DNA of 64,000 nt from Thauera aromatica_A (GTDB lineage Bacteria > Pseudomonadota > Gammaproteobacteria > Burkholderiales > Rhodocyclaceae): NCBI RefSeq assembly GCF_023093595.1, contig NZ_JALLIK010000110.1:1-64000 (forward strand), written 5' to 3'. The position numbers were made by a program, and so were the translations under genes. How positions within the stretch are numbered: the first letter of the stretch is position 1; each line of letters starts with the position of its first letter. The notes beneath the pieces were generated by a model. The model was not told the origin of the DNA, did not search any database, and worked only from the letters and a program-made list of their open reading frames with translations. Positions 54,591-64,000 of the stretch are shown piece by piece.

Positions 54591-54955
54591 GCCACGGTCT
54601 GCTCGCCTGGCTGCCGTCGGCGCTGCTGCTGGGCGGCGCGCTCATCGGCCTGGTCGGCGCGATCGGCGTGCTGCGCCTCCCCGACAGCTACACCCGCATG
54701 CATTCGGCAAGCAAGGCGGGGGCCCTGGGGGCCGCCCTCGTGCTCGGCGGCGTGGCCGCCGCGAGCAGCGGCGCGAGCGCGCTCGGCGCCGTCTTCGCGC
54801 TCGTCATCGTGCTCGCCAGCGCGCCGCTGGCCGCGCATGCGGTGGCCCGCGCCGCCCATCGCAGCGGCATGACGCCGAAAACCGGTGCGCTGGGCGACGC
54901 CCTCGCGCGCGATCTGCAGGCAGAACGGCGGGCGGAGGAAGAACCGCCCCCCTGA
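54587..54955 (+). CDS. mrpG: Mrp antiporter subunit G (first system)
   Basis: The 122-residue protein has three spans and the MrpG motif GLVGAIGVLRLPDSYTRMHSASKAGALGAALVLGG. The LRLPDxYxRxHAxTKA-type loop is conserved. It ends the first operon. It would bind MrpE/F at the complex edge. The 88 nt after it hold no gene or clear terminator and face the convergent pseudouridine synthase gene. Confidence 0.9.
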   Translation: MSHGLLAWLPSALLLGGALIGLVGAIGVLRLPDSYTRMHSASKAGALGAALVLGGVAAASSGASALGAVFALVIVLASAPLAAHAVARAAHRSGMTPKTGALGDALARDLQAERRAEEEPPP

Positions 54956-55043
54956 CCCCGCGGCGGCGGCGCAACGCCCGGCGCGGCGACCGCCTTACCG
55001 GCGGGCGAAGAAGCGGAAAAAGCCGTCGCCGGGGCGGCGCCGT

Positions 55044-56279
55044 TCAGAACTGCTCGTCGTCGCGCAGGAAGCGCCACTGGCCCAGCGGCAGGTCGCCGAG
55101 CTTGACTCCGCCGATGCGCACGCGCTTGAGGCCCACCACCGTCAGCCCGACCAGCTCGCACATCCGCCGGATCTGGCGCTTGCGCCCTTCGCGCAGGACG
55201 AAGCGCAGTTGGTCTTCGTTGAGCCACTCCACCTTGGCCGGGCGCAGCCTGCGGCCGTCGAGTTCGAGGCCGTGGTTGAGCAGCGCGAGGCCGTCGGCGG
55301 CGAGATCGCCTTCGACCCGGACCAGGTATTCCTTGTCGACTTCCGAATGTTCGCCGATCAGCTGGCGGGCGATGCGCCCGTCCTGGGTCAGCACCAGCAG
55401 GCCGGTGGAGTCGATGTCCAGCCTTCCGGCGGGGGCGAGGTTTTTCAGCTGGCTGGGGTGGAAGCGCTGTGCGCGGTCGCGATCGAACTGGTTGTCGGCG
55501 CCGATCAGGCTCACCGCCGGGGCGTAGCCGGGTTCGGGCTGGCCGGAGACGTAGCCGACCGGCTTGTGCAGCAGGATGGTGACGCGCTGCTGCTGGGTGC
55601 GCGTCGCCTCGGGGGCGAGCGTGATGCGCGCCTGCGGATCGATCCGCACCCCCAGCTCGGATACCCGCTTGCCATCGACGAAGACCCAGCCGCGCTCGAT
55701 GAACTCGTCGGCCTCGCGGCGCGAGCAGATCCCGCGCTCGGCCATCACCTTGGACAGGCGCACGCCGTCCGGCGGCGGTGCTGCCGGCGGCAGCGGTGGC
55801 GCGGCCGGCGCCGGGCGGGAAGGCGCCGGCCCGGCGGCGCGTGCCCCGCGCTCGGGGCGCGGTCCGCGCTCCGCCGCAGCCGGTAGCGGGGGAAGCCGGT
55901 CACGGTCCCCGGCGCTGCGCCCCGGCTTGCCGCCGCCCGCCGGGCGCGGGCGCTCCGGAGCCTTGCCCGGATACTTGCCCGGCCCCTTGCCCGCGTCCTT
56001 GCTCTTGCCCGCGGAAGGCACGGGCGCCTTGCCTTTGCCCGCATCGGCACCGTGGGTACGGGGCGGACGCGCCTTCCCTTCGGGAGACGGACGCTTCCGT
56101 CCCGCGGGAAGCGCCTCCGGTGTCGGGCGGGCGGGCGGCTGGCCGTGCTCGTCTTCGCTCGTGGCGGATTGTTCTTCGCTTGCGCGGGGGCGCAGCTTGA
56201 GGGTGCCGCGGATGCGCGACGGAGCGGGCACGGGAGGCGTTCGGCGTACGGTATTCAAGACAAGAGGATTCCTGGACAA
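55044..56279 (-). CDS. rRNA pseudouridine synthase (RluB/RluF family) with long low-complexity N-terminus
   Basis: The 411-residue protein has an S4 RNA-binding domain (about 172-215; VRLSKVMAERGICSRREADEFIERGWVFVDGKRV) and a pseudouridine synthase domain. The domain carries ILLHKPVGYVSG, the catalytic block AGRLDIDSTGLLVLTQDG with the active-site aspartate, and EGRKRQIRRMCELVGL. These place it in the RsuA/RluB/E/F family, which modifies rRNA. About 165 residues at the N-terminus are Pro/Gly/Lys/Arg-rich and of no assigned fold, as in several betaproteobacterial RluB-like proteins. The start is a TTG and is uncertain; a second in-frame TTG lies 21 nt in. It sits between two Mrp operons. Confidence 0.88.
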   Translation of the reverse strand: MSRNPLVLNTVRRTPPVPAPSRIRGTLKLRPRASEEQSATSEDEHGQPPARPTPEALPAGRKRPSPEGKARPPRTHGADAGKGKAPVPSAGKSKDAGKGPGKYPGKAPERPRPAGGGKPGRSAGDRDRLPPLPAAAERGPRPERGARAAGPAPSRPAPAAPPLPPAAPPPDGVRLSKVMAERGICSRREADEFIERGWVFVDGKRVSELGVRIDPQARITLAPEATRTQQQRVTILLHKPVGYVSGQPEPGYAPAVSLIGADNQFDRDRAQRFHPSQLKNLAPAGRLDIDSTGLLVLTQDGRIARQLIGEHSEVDKEYLVRVEGDLAADGLALLNHGLELDGRRLRPAKVEWLNEDQLRFVLREGRKRQIRRMCELVGLTVVGLKRVRIGGVKLGDLPLGQWRFLRDDEQF

Positions 56280-56448
56280 GCCGCATGCGGAGCGGGCCGG
56301 GGAAAGGAGGCGGGCCGTCGGGCCGTCGGCGCGGTCGCGCCGATGCTACCGGCAGCGCACCCGAAGCCTGCATTATCGCCCAAACCCCTGCGCAGGCCGC
56401 AGCGGTTTCAGTCGCCGAGCGCGGGCGGGCCGCCGCCGTGGCCGGCCT

Positions 56449-56850
56449 TCAGCGCGGCGGCGGTTCACTGTCGCGCTCGGCGTCGTCCGCTTCGGGCACG
56501 CCGTCGAACGTGCTCCAGCCCTGCGGGCGGCCGGTGGGCGGAAGCCGGTCGCGCAGGTCGACGTGCTCGTGGAGATGGGCCTTGGCGATGAAGTGGGCGG
56601 TGATCGGCGCAGTGAGGAACAGGAACACGCTGATCAGCAGCTCGTGGATCGATAGCCGGTCCTCGATGCCGAAGAAGAACAGCATCGACGCCGCCAGCGC
56701 GCCGCCGACGCCGAGCGTAGTGGCCTTGGTCGGGGCGTGCAGGCGGGTGAGCAGGTCGGGCAGCTTGACCAGGCCGACCGAACCGACCAGGGCGAACACG
56801 CCGCCGAGCACGATCAGCGCGGCGATCGCCAGTTCGAGGACGAAGTTCAT
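56449..56850 (-). CDS. mrpG: Mrp antiporter subunit G (second system)
   Basis: The 133-residue protein has three spans and the MrpG loop SVGLVKLPDLLTRLHAPTKATTLGVGG, with A-P-T-K-A nearer the family consensus than in the first system. The C-terminal tail (about 35 residues) is charged and differs from that of its paralogue. It is the last gene of the minus-strand operon. It starts 7 nt after mrpF. Confidence 0.92.
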   Translation of the reverse strand: MNFVLELAIAALIVLGGVFALVGSVGLVKLPDLLTRLHAPTKATTLGVGGALAASMLFFFGIEDRLSIHELLISVFLFLTAPITAHFIAKAHLHEHVDLRDRLPPTGRPQGWSTFDGVPEADDAERDSEPPPR

Positions 56851-56857
56851 CGCCGCC

Positions 56858-57127
56858 TCACTCGATGACGTCGCCGCGCAGGATGAAGCGGCAGTAGGCG
56901 ACGGTGGAAATGAAGCCGAACATCGCGAACAGCAGCGCGGCCTCGAAGAACATCGTGGTGCGCTGCTCGATGCCGAACAGGATGATCAGGGCGATGGCGT
57001 TGATCACCATGGTGTCGACCGCCAGCACCCGATCCATCACCGAGGGGCCACGCAGCAGGCGCCACAGGTTCAGCAGCAGGGCCAGCGAGACGGCGAAGAA
57101 GCCGAAGTCGAGGGCAGGCTCGATCAT
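56858..57127 (-). CDS. mrpF: Mrp antiporter subunit F (second system)
   Basis: The 89-residue protein is a normal-length MrpF: LLLNLWRLLRGPSVMDRVLAVDTMVINAIALIILFGI with the RGPSVxDRVLAxD loop and three spans. It starts at ATG 57127 and overlaps mrpE by 4 nt. It lacks the long tail of the first system's MrpF. Confidence 0.92.
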   Translation of the reverse strand: MIEPALDFGFFAVSLALLLNLWRLLRGPSVMDRVLAVDTMVINAIALIILFGIEQRTTMFFEAALLFAMFGFISTVAYCRFILRGDVIE

Positions 57128-57651
57128 GGGAAAATCTCCTTCAGGCGGGCCTCGTAGCGCTCTTTCATCTGGCGCACCGCGTCCTCCGCGTCGGGCGCGT
57201 CGAGGCAGTGCACGAGCAGGCTGCGGCCATCGGCGGAAAGGTCGCAGGACACCGTGCCCGGCGTCATCGTGATCGTTCCGGCGAGCATCGTGATCGCCTC
57301 GGGCGAGCGCAGTTCCAGCGGCAGCGTCACCCAGCGCACGCGCAGCCGGTCGTTGCGGCGGAACAGGATCAGGCGCGCAACCTGGAGGTTGGCGACGATC
57401 ACGTCCCACAGCACCAGCGCGGAGTAGGACAGCACCTTGCGGTAGGCGCGCACCGGCGGGCGCCCGGGCCAGAAGTCGCTGGTGGCGATCGGGATCAGCA
57501 GGCCCAGGCCGAGGCCCACCAGCAGCCCGCCGACGCTGAAACTATTCAGCAGCAGCATCCACAGCACCACCAGCACCAGCGTCAGCAGCGGGTGCGGCAG
57601 CCAGCGCGTAGTCAGGCTGCGCCGGCCCCCGGCGGCAGGGTTGCGGGCCAT
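57124..57651 (-). CDS. mrpE: Mrp antiporter subunit E (second system)
   Basis: The 175-residue protein starts at ATG 57651, overlapping the mrpD stop by one base. It has two spans (LLTLVLVVLWMLLLNSFSVGGLLVGLGLGLLIP) and the motif TMLAGTITMTPGTVSCDLSADGRSLLVHCLD of MrpE. The TMTPGT element is canonical. It is complete and without a Pro-rich tail. Confidence 0.92.
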   Translation of the reverse strand: MARNPAAGGRRSLTTRWLPHPLLTLVLVVLWMLLLNSFSVGGLLVGLGLGLLIPIATSDFWPGRPPVRAYRKVLSYSALVLWDVIVANLQVARLILFRRNDRLRVRWVTLPLELRSPEAITMLAGTITMTPGTVSCDLSADGRSLLVHCLDAPDAEDAVRQMKERYEARLKEIFP

Positions 57652-59171
57652 CAGTGCGTTCCTCCCGCGGTGCCGAGCACCGCCTCGATATAGCCCGCCG
57701 GAGCGTAGAGCTGCGCCGCGGTGAGCTCCAGCCAGCGATGCAGCGGGCCGGCGAACACGGTCAGCGCCACCAGCCCGGCGAGCAGGCCGCCGACCGCGAC
57801 GAAGGGCAGCGCCGGCGCCGCGCGGTAGGCCGGCGCCGGCGCCTCGAGCGCGCTGCACTTCCAGAACAGCAGGCTGCCGGCGCGCGAAAAGCCGACGATG
57901 GCGATCAGCGAGGTGCCCAGGATCAGGCTCCAGAACCAGCCCGCCTGGGCGGCGGCGCGCGCACCGTCGAGGATCAGCAGCTTGCCGATGAAGCCCGACA
58001 GCGGCGGCATTCCGGTGATGCCGATGGCGGCGACGAAGAACAGGCCGGCGAGCAGCCCCCCCTGCGCCAGCCGCGGGGCGAGGTCGAAGCGGTCGCGGTG
58101 CACGCCGCGGCGCTCGGCGACGAGGTCGGCGATCAGGAACAGGGCCGCGGCGGCGAGGGTGGAATGGAGCAGGTAGTAGAGCGCCGCGGCGGTCGCCTGC
58201 ACGGTGAACAGCGCCACCGTCGCCAGCAGCATGCCCATCGAGGCGATCACCGCGAAGCTCGCCATCTGCCCCAGGCTGCGCGCCGCGAGCACGCCGAGCA
58301 TGCCCAGCACCAGGGTCAGCAGCCCGGCCGGCAGCAGCCAGGGGGCGGCCAGCCAGGCCGCGCCGCCGGCCTCGGCGCCGAAGGCGAGGATGTACAGGCG
58401 CAGGATCGAATAGGCGCCGACCTTGGTCATGATCGCGAACAGCGCCGCCACCGGTCCCGGCGCGTTGGCATAGGTGCCGGGGAGCCAGAAGTGCAGCGGC
58501 ACCAGCGCCGCCTTGAGCGCGAACACCAGCAGCAGCAGCACCGCCCCGGTGTGGAGCAAGGCCTGGTCGGCGGCGGCGACCTGCGGCACCTTGCGCGCCA
58601 GGTCGGCCATGTTGAGGGTGCCGGTGACGCTGTAGATGAGGCCGACGGCGATCAGGAACACCGAGGAACCGATCAGGTTCACCACCACGTACTGCACCCC
58701 GGCCTTCACCCGCAGCCCGCCGCCGCCATGCACCATCAGGCCGTAGGAGGCGATCAGCAGGACTTCGAAGAACACGAACAGGTTGAAGAAGTCGCCGGTC
58801 AGGAAGGCGCCGTTGAGGCCCATCAGCTGGAACTGGAGCAGCGGATGGAAGTGCCGCCCGCGCTCGTCCCAGCCATTGACCGCGTACACCAGCACCGCCA
58901 GCCCGAGCACCGCGGTCAGCACCAGCATCAGCGCCGCCAGGCGATCGAGCGCGAGCACGATGCCGAACGGCGCCGGCCAGGCGCCGAGTGCATAGACGCG
59001 CACTTCGCCATCGGCCGACATCGCCAGCAGGACGAGGCCGACCGCGAGCAGCAGCACGCCCGAGGCGAGGGCGAAGATGCGCGCCAGCAGCACGTCGTGG
59101 CGGACGGCGATGACGAGCACGGCGCCGACCACCGCCGGCAGCAGGGTGGGCAGGATCAGCCAGTGGTTCAT
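57651..59171 (-). CDS. mrpD: Mrp antiporter subunit D (second system)
   Basis: The start at ATG 59171 (MNHWLILPTLLPAVVGAVL) overlaps the mrpC stop by 4 nt; a much longer upstream frame is spurious. The 506-residue NuoM/N-like protein has FLTGDFFNLFVFFEVLLIASYGLMVHGGG, FALKAALVPLHFWLPGTYANAPGPVAALFAIMTKVGAYSILR and MPPLSGFIGKLLILDGA. The proton-path Glu (FFEVLL) and Lys (MTKVG) are present. It differs in many positions from the first system's MrpD, so the two operons are not a recent copy. Confidence 0.93.
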   Translation of the reverse strand: MNHWLILPTLLPAVVGAVLVIAVRHDVLLARIFALASGVLLLAVGLVLLAMSADGEVRVYALGAWPAPFGIVLALDRLAALMLVLTAVLGLAVLVYAVNGWDERGRHFHPLLQFQLMGLNGAFLTGDFFNLFVFFEVLLIASYGLMVHGGGGLRVKAGVQYVVVNLIGSSVFLIAVGLIYSVTGTLNMADLARKVPQVAAADQALLHTGAVLLLLVFALKAALVPLHFWLPGTYANAPGPVAALFAIMTKVGAYSILRLYILAFGAEAGGAAWLAAPWLLPAGLLTLVLGMLGVLAARSLGQMASFAVIASMGMLLATVALFTVQATAAALYYLLHSTLAAAALFLIADLVAERRGVHRDRFDLAPRLAQGGLLAGLFFVAAIGITGMPPLSGFIGKLLILDGARAAAQAGWFWSLILGTSLIAIVGFSRAGSLLFWKCSALEAPAPAYRAAPALPFVAVGGLLAGLVALTVFAGPLHRWLELTAAQLYAPAGYIEAVLGTAGGTH

Positions 59172-59563
59172 CGCCGCTCTCCGCCCGCGGCCCGGCGCGG
59201 GCGCTGCTTCCAGTCGTCGACGCGGGCTTCGGGGTCGGCGTCGCCGGGCAGATCGACGTGGTCGTTGCCGGTTTCGAGGTAGGCGCGCAGCGCCATCACC
59301 ACGATCACCGCGGTCATGCCGAAGGAGATCACGATCGCGGTCAGCACCAGCGCCTGCGGCAGCGGGTCGACGTAGGCGGTCGCCGCGGCGCCGATCACCG
59401 GCGGCCGATTGACCGCCAGCCGGCCGGTGGCGAAGAGGAAGAGGTTGACCGCGTAGGTCAGCAGCGACAGGCCGAGCACCACCGGGAAGGTGCGCGCGCG
59501 CAGCACCAGGTAGAGGCCGGCGGCGGTCATCGCGCCGATCGCGGTGGCGACGAGAAATTCCAT
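59168..59563 (-). CDS. mrpC: Mrp antiporter subunit C (second system)
   Basis: The 131-residue NuoK-like protein has three spans and the motif AYVDPLPQALVLTAIVISFGMTAVIVVMALRAYLETGNDHVD. A ribosome site (AGGAG) lies in the end of mrpA, directly upstream, with no intergenic bases. It overlaps mrpD by 4 nt. This tight junction contrasts with the 150-bp insert at the same junction in the first system. Confidence 0.93.
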   Translation of the reverse strand: MEFLVATAIGAMTAAGLYLVLRARTFPVVLGLSLLTYAVNLFLFATGRLAVNRPPVIGAAATAYVDPLPQALVLTAIVISFGMTAVIVVMALRAYLETGNDHVDLPGDADPEARVDDWKQRPRRAAGGERR

Positions 59564-62425
<2,862 letters not shown>

Positions 62426-62566
62426 CGATCAGTCCGCCGGCGCCGGGCGGCGCCGATAGGTTGGATGGCGGGCGACGGCCACGCCCGCCCGGGCGAAAAG
62501 GACAGACTGCGGCCGCGAAGATTCGGCAGAGTATATCGTCGTCAGCGCCGCACTCACTACACGGCA

Positions 62567-63445
62567 ATGCATTTCACTAGGCGAAATCGACCCGGGCGGT
62601 TACCATCCTGGTTCACCACCACCCGAGTCAGCGCCACCGCCGTGCCCACGCCGAAGAACGATCCCGCCCCGCCTGCCAGCGAAGCCAAGAACCCGATCCA
62701 GGTCATCGACCGGATGATGAAGCTGCTCGAGGTGCTGGCCCAGCATGCCGACCCCGTGCCCTTGAAGCAGCTCGCGCTCGAGACCGGGCTGCATCCTTCC
62801 ACCGCGCACCGCATCCTGGGGGCGATGACCCAGAGCGGCTTCGTCGAGCGTTCGGACGCCGGAGTCTATCGGCTCGGCATCCGCCTGCTCGAACTGGGCA
62901 GCCTGGTGAAGTCGCGCATTTCGCTGCGCGAGACGGCGATGCCGCTGATGCTCAGGCTGCACGCGGCGACCGGCGAGAGCGTCAACCTGGGGATCCGCGA
63001 CGGCGACGAGATCGTCTATGTCGAGCGCACCTCGAGCGGACGCTCTTCGGTGCGCGTGGTGCACATCGTCGGCGCGCGCGCACCGCTGCACACCACCGCC
63101 ACCGGCAAGCTGTTCCTGGTCGAGGACGGGCTCGAGCGCATCCGCGACTATGCCCGCCGCACCGGCCTGCCCGCGTCCACGGCGGCCTCGATCACATCCC
63201 TGCCCGCGCTGGAAAAGGAGCTCGACCGCGTCCGCCGCCATGGCGTCGCCTTCGACCTTGATGAAGTGGAACCGGGAGTGCGCTGCATCGGCGCCGGCAT
63301 CCACGACGATTCCGGCGCGCTGGTCGCCGGCCTGTCGCTGTCGACCCCGTCGGAGCGCTTCAACCCGGAGTGGGCGCCCCTCGTGCGCGAGACTGCGGAC
63401 GAGATTTCCCGCGCCCTGGGCTACGTACCGCCGCGCGCCGGCTGA
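62567..63445 (+). CDS. IclR-family transcriptional regulator
   Basis: The 292-residue protein has a winged helix at about 45-105 (NPIQVIDRMMKLLEVLAQHADPVPLKQLALETGLHPSTAHRILGAM). An IclR effector domain follows (about 115-290; LLELGSLVKSRISLRETAMPLMLRLHAATGESVNLGIRDGDEIVYVERTSS, LHTTATGKLFL, GVRCIGAGIHDDSGALVAGLSLS). IclR proteins usually control aromatic acid or glyoxylate genes and bind the catabolite. The ATG 62567 adds a basic 25-residue extension; GTG 62642 is an alternative. It points toward the ior-type gene on the opposite strand and probably controls it. Confidence 0.9.
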   Translation: MHFTRRNRPGRLPSWFTTTRVSATAVPTPKNDPAPPASEAKNPIQVIDRMMKLLEVLAQHADPVPLKQLALETGLHPSTAHRILGAMTQSGFVERSDAGVYRLGIRLLELGSLVKSRISLRETAMPLMLRLHAATGESVNLGIRDGDEIVYVERTSSGRSSVRVVHIVGARAPLHTTATGKLFLVEDGLERIRDYARRTGLPASTAASITSLPALEKELDRVRRHGVAFDLDEVEPGVRCIGAGIHDDSGALVAGLSLSTPSERFNPEWAPLVRETADEISRALGYVPPRAG

Positions 63446-63498
63446 GCCGGCGCCGCGGCGCGGGCGGAGAGGCGGCTTCGCGCGCCGGAGCTGCGGCC

Positions 63499-64000
63499 TC
63501 AGGCGGCGGCGCCGATCCCGGCAACCGCGGCGCGGCCGAGCTCGAAGGCCTGGCGGTTGAGGTCGACGAGCGCCGGCTTGCGCACGCCGAAGCGCGCCAG
63601 CACCGCGTTGCGCAGCACGTCGGCGGGAAAGGGCAGGCGGTCGGACATCGCCCCCAGCATCACGGTGTTGCCCAGGCGGATGTTGCCCAGCTGGAACGCG
63701 AGCGCGCTGGCATCGAAGTCGTACACTTCGACTCCCAGAGCGCGCATTTCGGCGATCGGATCAGCCGGGTAGTCGTAGAGGCCGATGGTGACGACCGGCG
63801 GCACGAACCGCCCCTGGTTGACCAGGGCGACGCCGCCCGGCTTCAACATGTGGGACCAGCGCAAGGCTTCGGCGGCCTCGAAGCCGACCAGCAGGTCGGC
63901 CTCTCCGGGCACGATCTGCGGCGACAGCACCTGCGGGCCGAAGCGCAGGTGCGAAGTCACCACGCCGCCGCGCTGGCTCATGCCCGCGACTTCGGTCTTC
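63499..64000 (-). CDS. iorB: Indolepyruvate ferredoxin oxidoreductase beta subunit (partial, runs off window)
   Basis: The visible part covers 166 residues up to the stop and continues past the window end. KTEVAGMSQRGGVVTSHLRFGPQVLSPQIVPGEADLLVGFEAAEALRW is the pyruvate-ferredoxin gamma-type domain of IorB. LGNIRLGNTVMLGAMSDRLPFP and the tail ending in AVAGIGAAA close it. With an alpha subunit this enzyme oxidises aryl pyruvates to acyl-CoA using ferredoxin. In anaerobic phenylalanine or tryptophan use the substrate could be phenylpyruvate or indolepyruvate, which sequence cannot separate. It faces the iclR gene. Confidence 0.85.
   Translation of the reverse strand, partial: KTEVAGMSQRGGVVTSHLRFGPQVLSPQIVPGEADLLVGFEAAEALRWSHMLKPGGVALVNQGRFVPPVVTIGLYDYPADPIAEMRALGVEVYDFDASALAFQLGNIRLGNTVMLGAMSDRLPFPADVLRNAVLARFGVRKPALVDLNRQAFELGRAAVAGIGAAA

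Overview
The window is a high-GC chromosomal segment from a betaproteobacterium. It looks most like the Thauera/Azoarcus/Aromatoleum (Rhodocyclales) group. This is inferred from the GC-rich codon usage, a perfect FNR/Anr box, two Mrp antiporter operons, a TPP-riboswitch thiD-thiC operon, and the start of an IclR-indolepyruvate ferredoxin oxidoreductase locus typical of aromatic amino acid users. No 16S or other definitive marker is present, so the genus is inference.

Region 1 (1-1321): the 3' tip of an IS3-type transposase, a higB-higA toxin-antitoxin pair with a clear autoregulatory promoter/operator, and a small coiled-coil protein of DUF6447 type. Region 2 (1322-6136): a giant, acidic, apparently cysteine-free S-layer/RTX-like protein with two N-terminal DUF4214 units. 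It has a perfect intrinsic terminator and a long hairpin-rich leader. Region 3 (6137-16341): one tightly overlapping operon for an ABC-exported surface polysaccharide: Wzm permease, Wzt ATPase with glycan-binding tail, coiled-coil methyltransferase, a GT4 glycosyltransferase, a 1120-residue three-GT protein, an MBOAT O-acyltransferase and its SGNH partner. Region 4 (16402-23332, minus strand): a type I secretion operon encoding TolC, HlyD and two PrtD-like ABC exporters. It is headed by a 200-residue protein that resembles only the N-terminal half of a TnpB (IS605 OrfB) transposase. Region 5 (23535-29141): gmd and rmd for GDP-D-rhamnose, two more GT4 enzymes, and waaA. Regions 2-5 together look like an S-layer plus anchoring-glycan superlocus, comparable in logic to the Caulobacter rsa locus and in enzymes to A-band/O9a-type ABC-dependent O-antigens.

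Region 6 (29176-42250) is mostly housekeeping: a second TolC, rhodanese, a Pcm-like methyltransferase, the TPP riboswitch with thiD-thiC, a SWIM/SNF2 helicase, an OmpA-like lipoprotein, crcB, an MscS channel and glnS. Region 7 (42275-43906) is an overlapping three-gene cassette of MNT nucleotidyltransferase, HEPN protein and Mrr-type endonuclease, probably a defence island. Region 8 (43920-48242) is a MacAB-like exporter with an adaptor, a separate ATPase and two permeases. Region 9 (48276-48613) is an FNR-box-preceded six-cysteine miniprotein.

Region 10 (48753-62425) holds two complete Mrp (group 2, fused A/B) cation/proton antiporter operons facing each other, with an rRNA pseudouridine synthase between them. 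Region 11 (62567-64000) is an IclR regulator and the truncated beta subunit of an indolepyruvate (or arylpyruvate) oxidoreductase running off the window end. The candidate for a previously undescribed system is the TnpB-N-domain protein translationally coupled to the type I secretion exporter. The MNT-HEPN-Mrr cassette is second.
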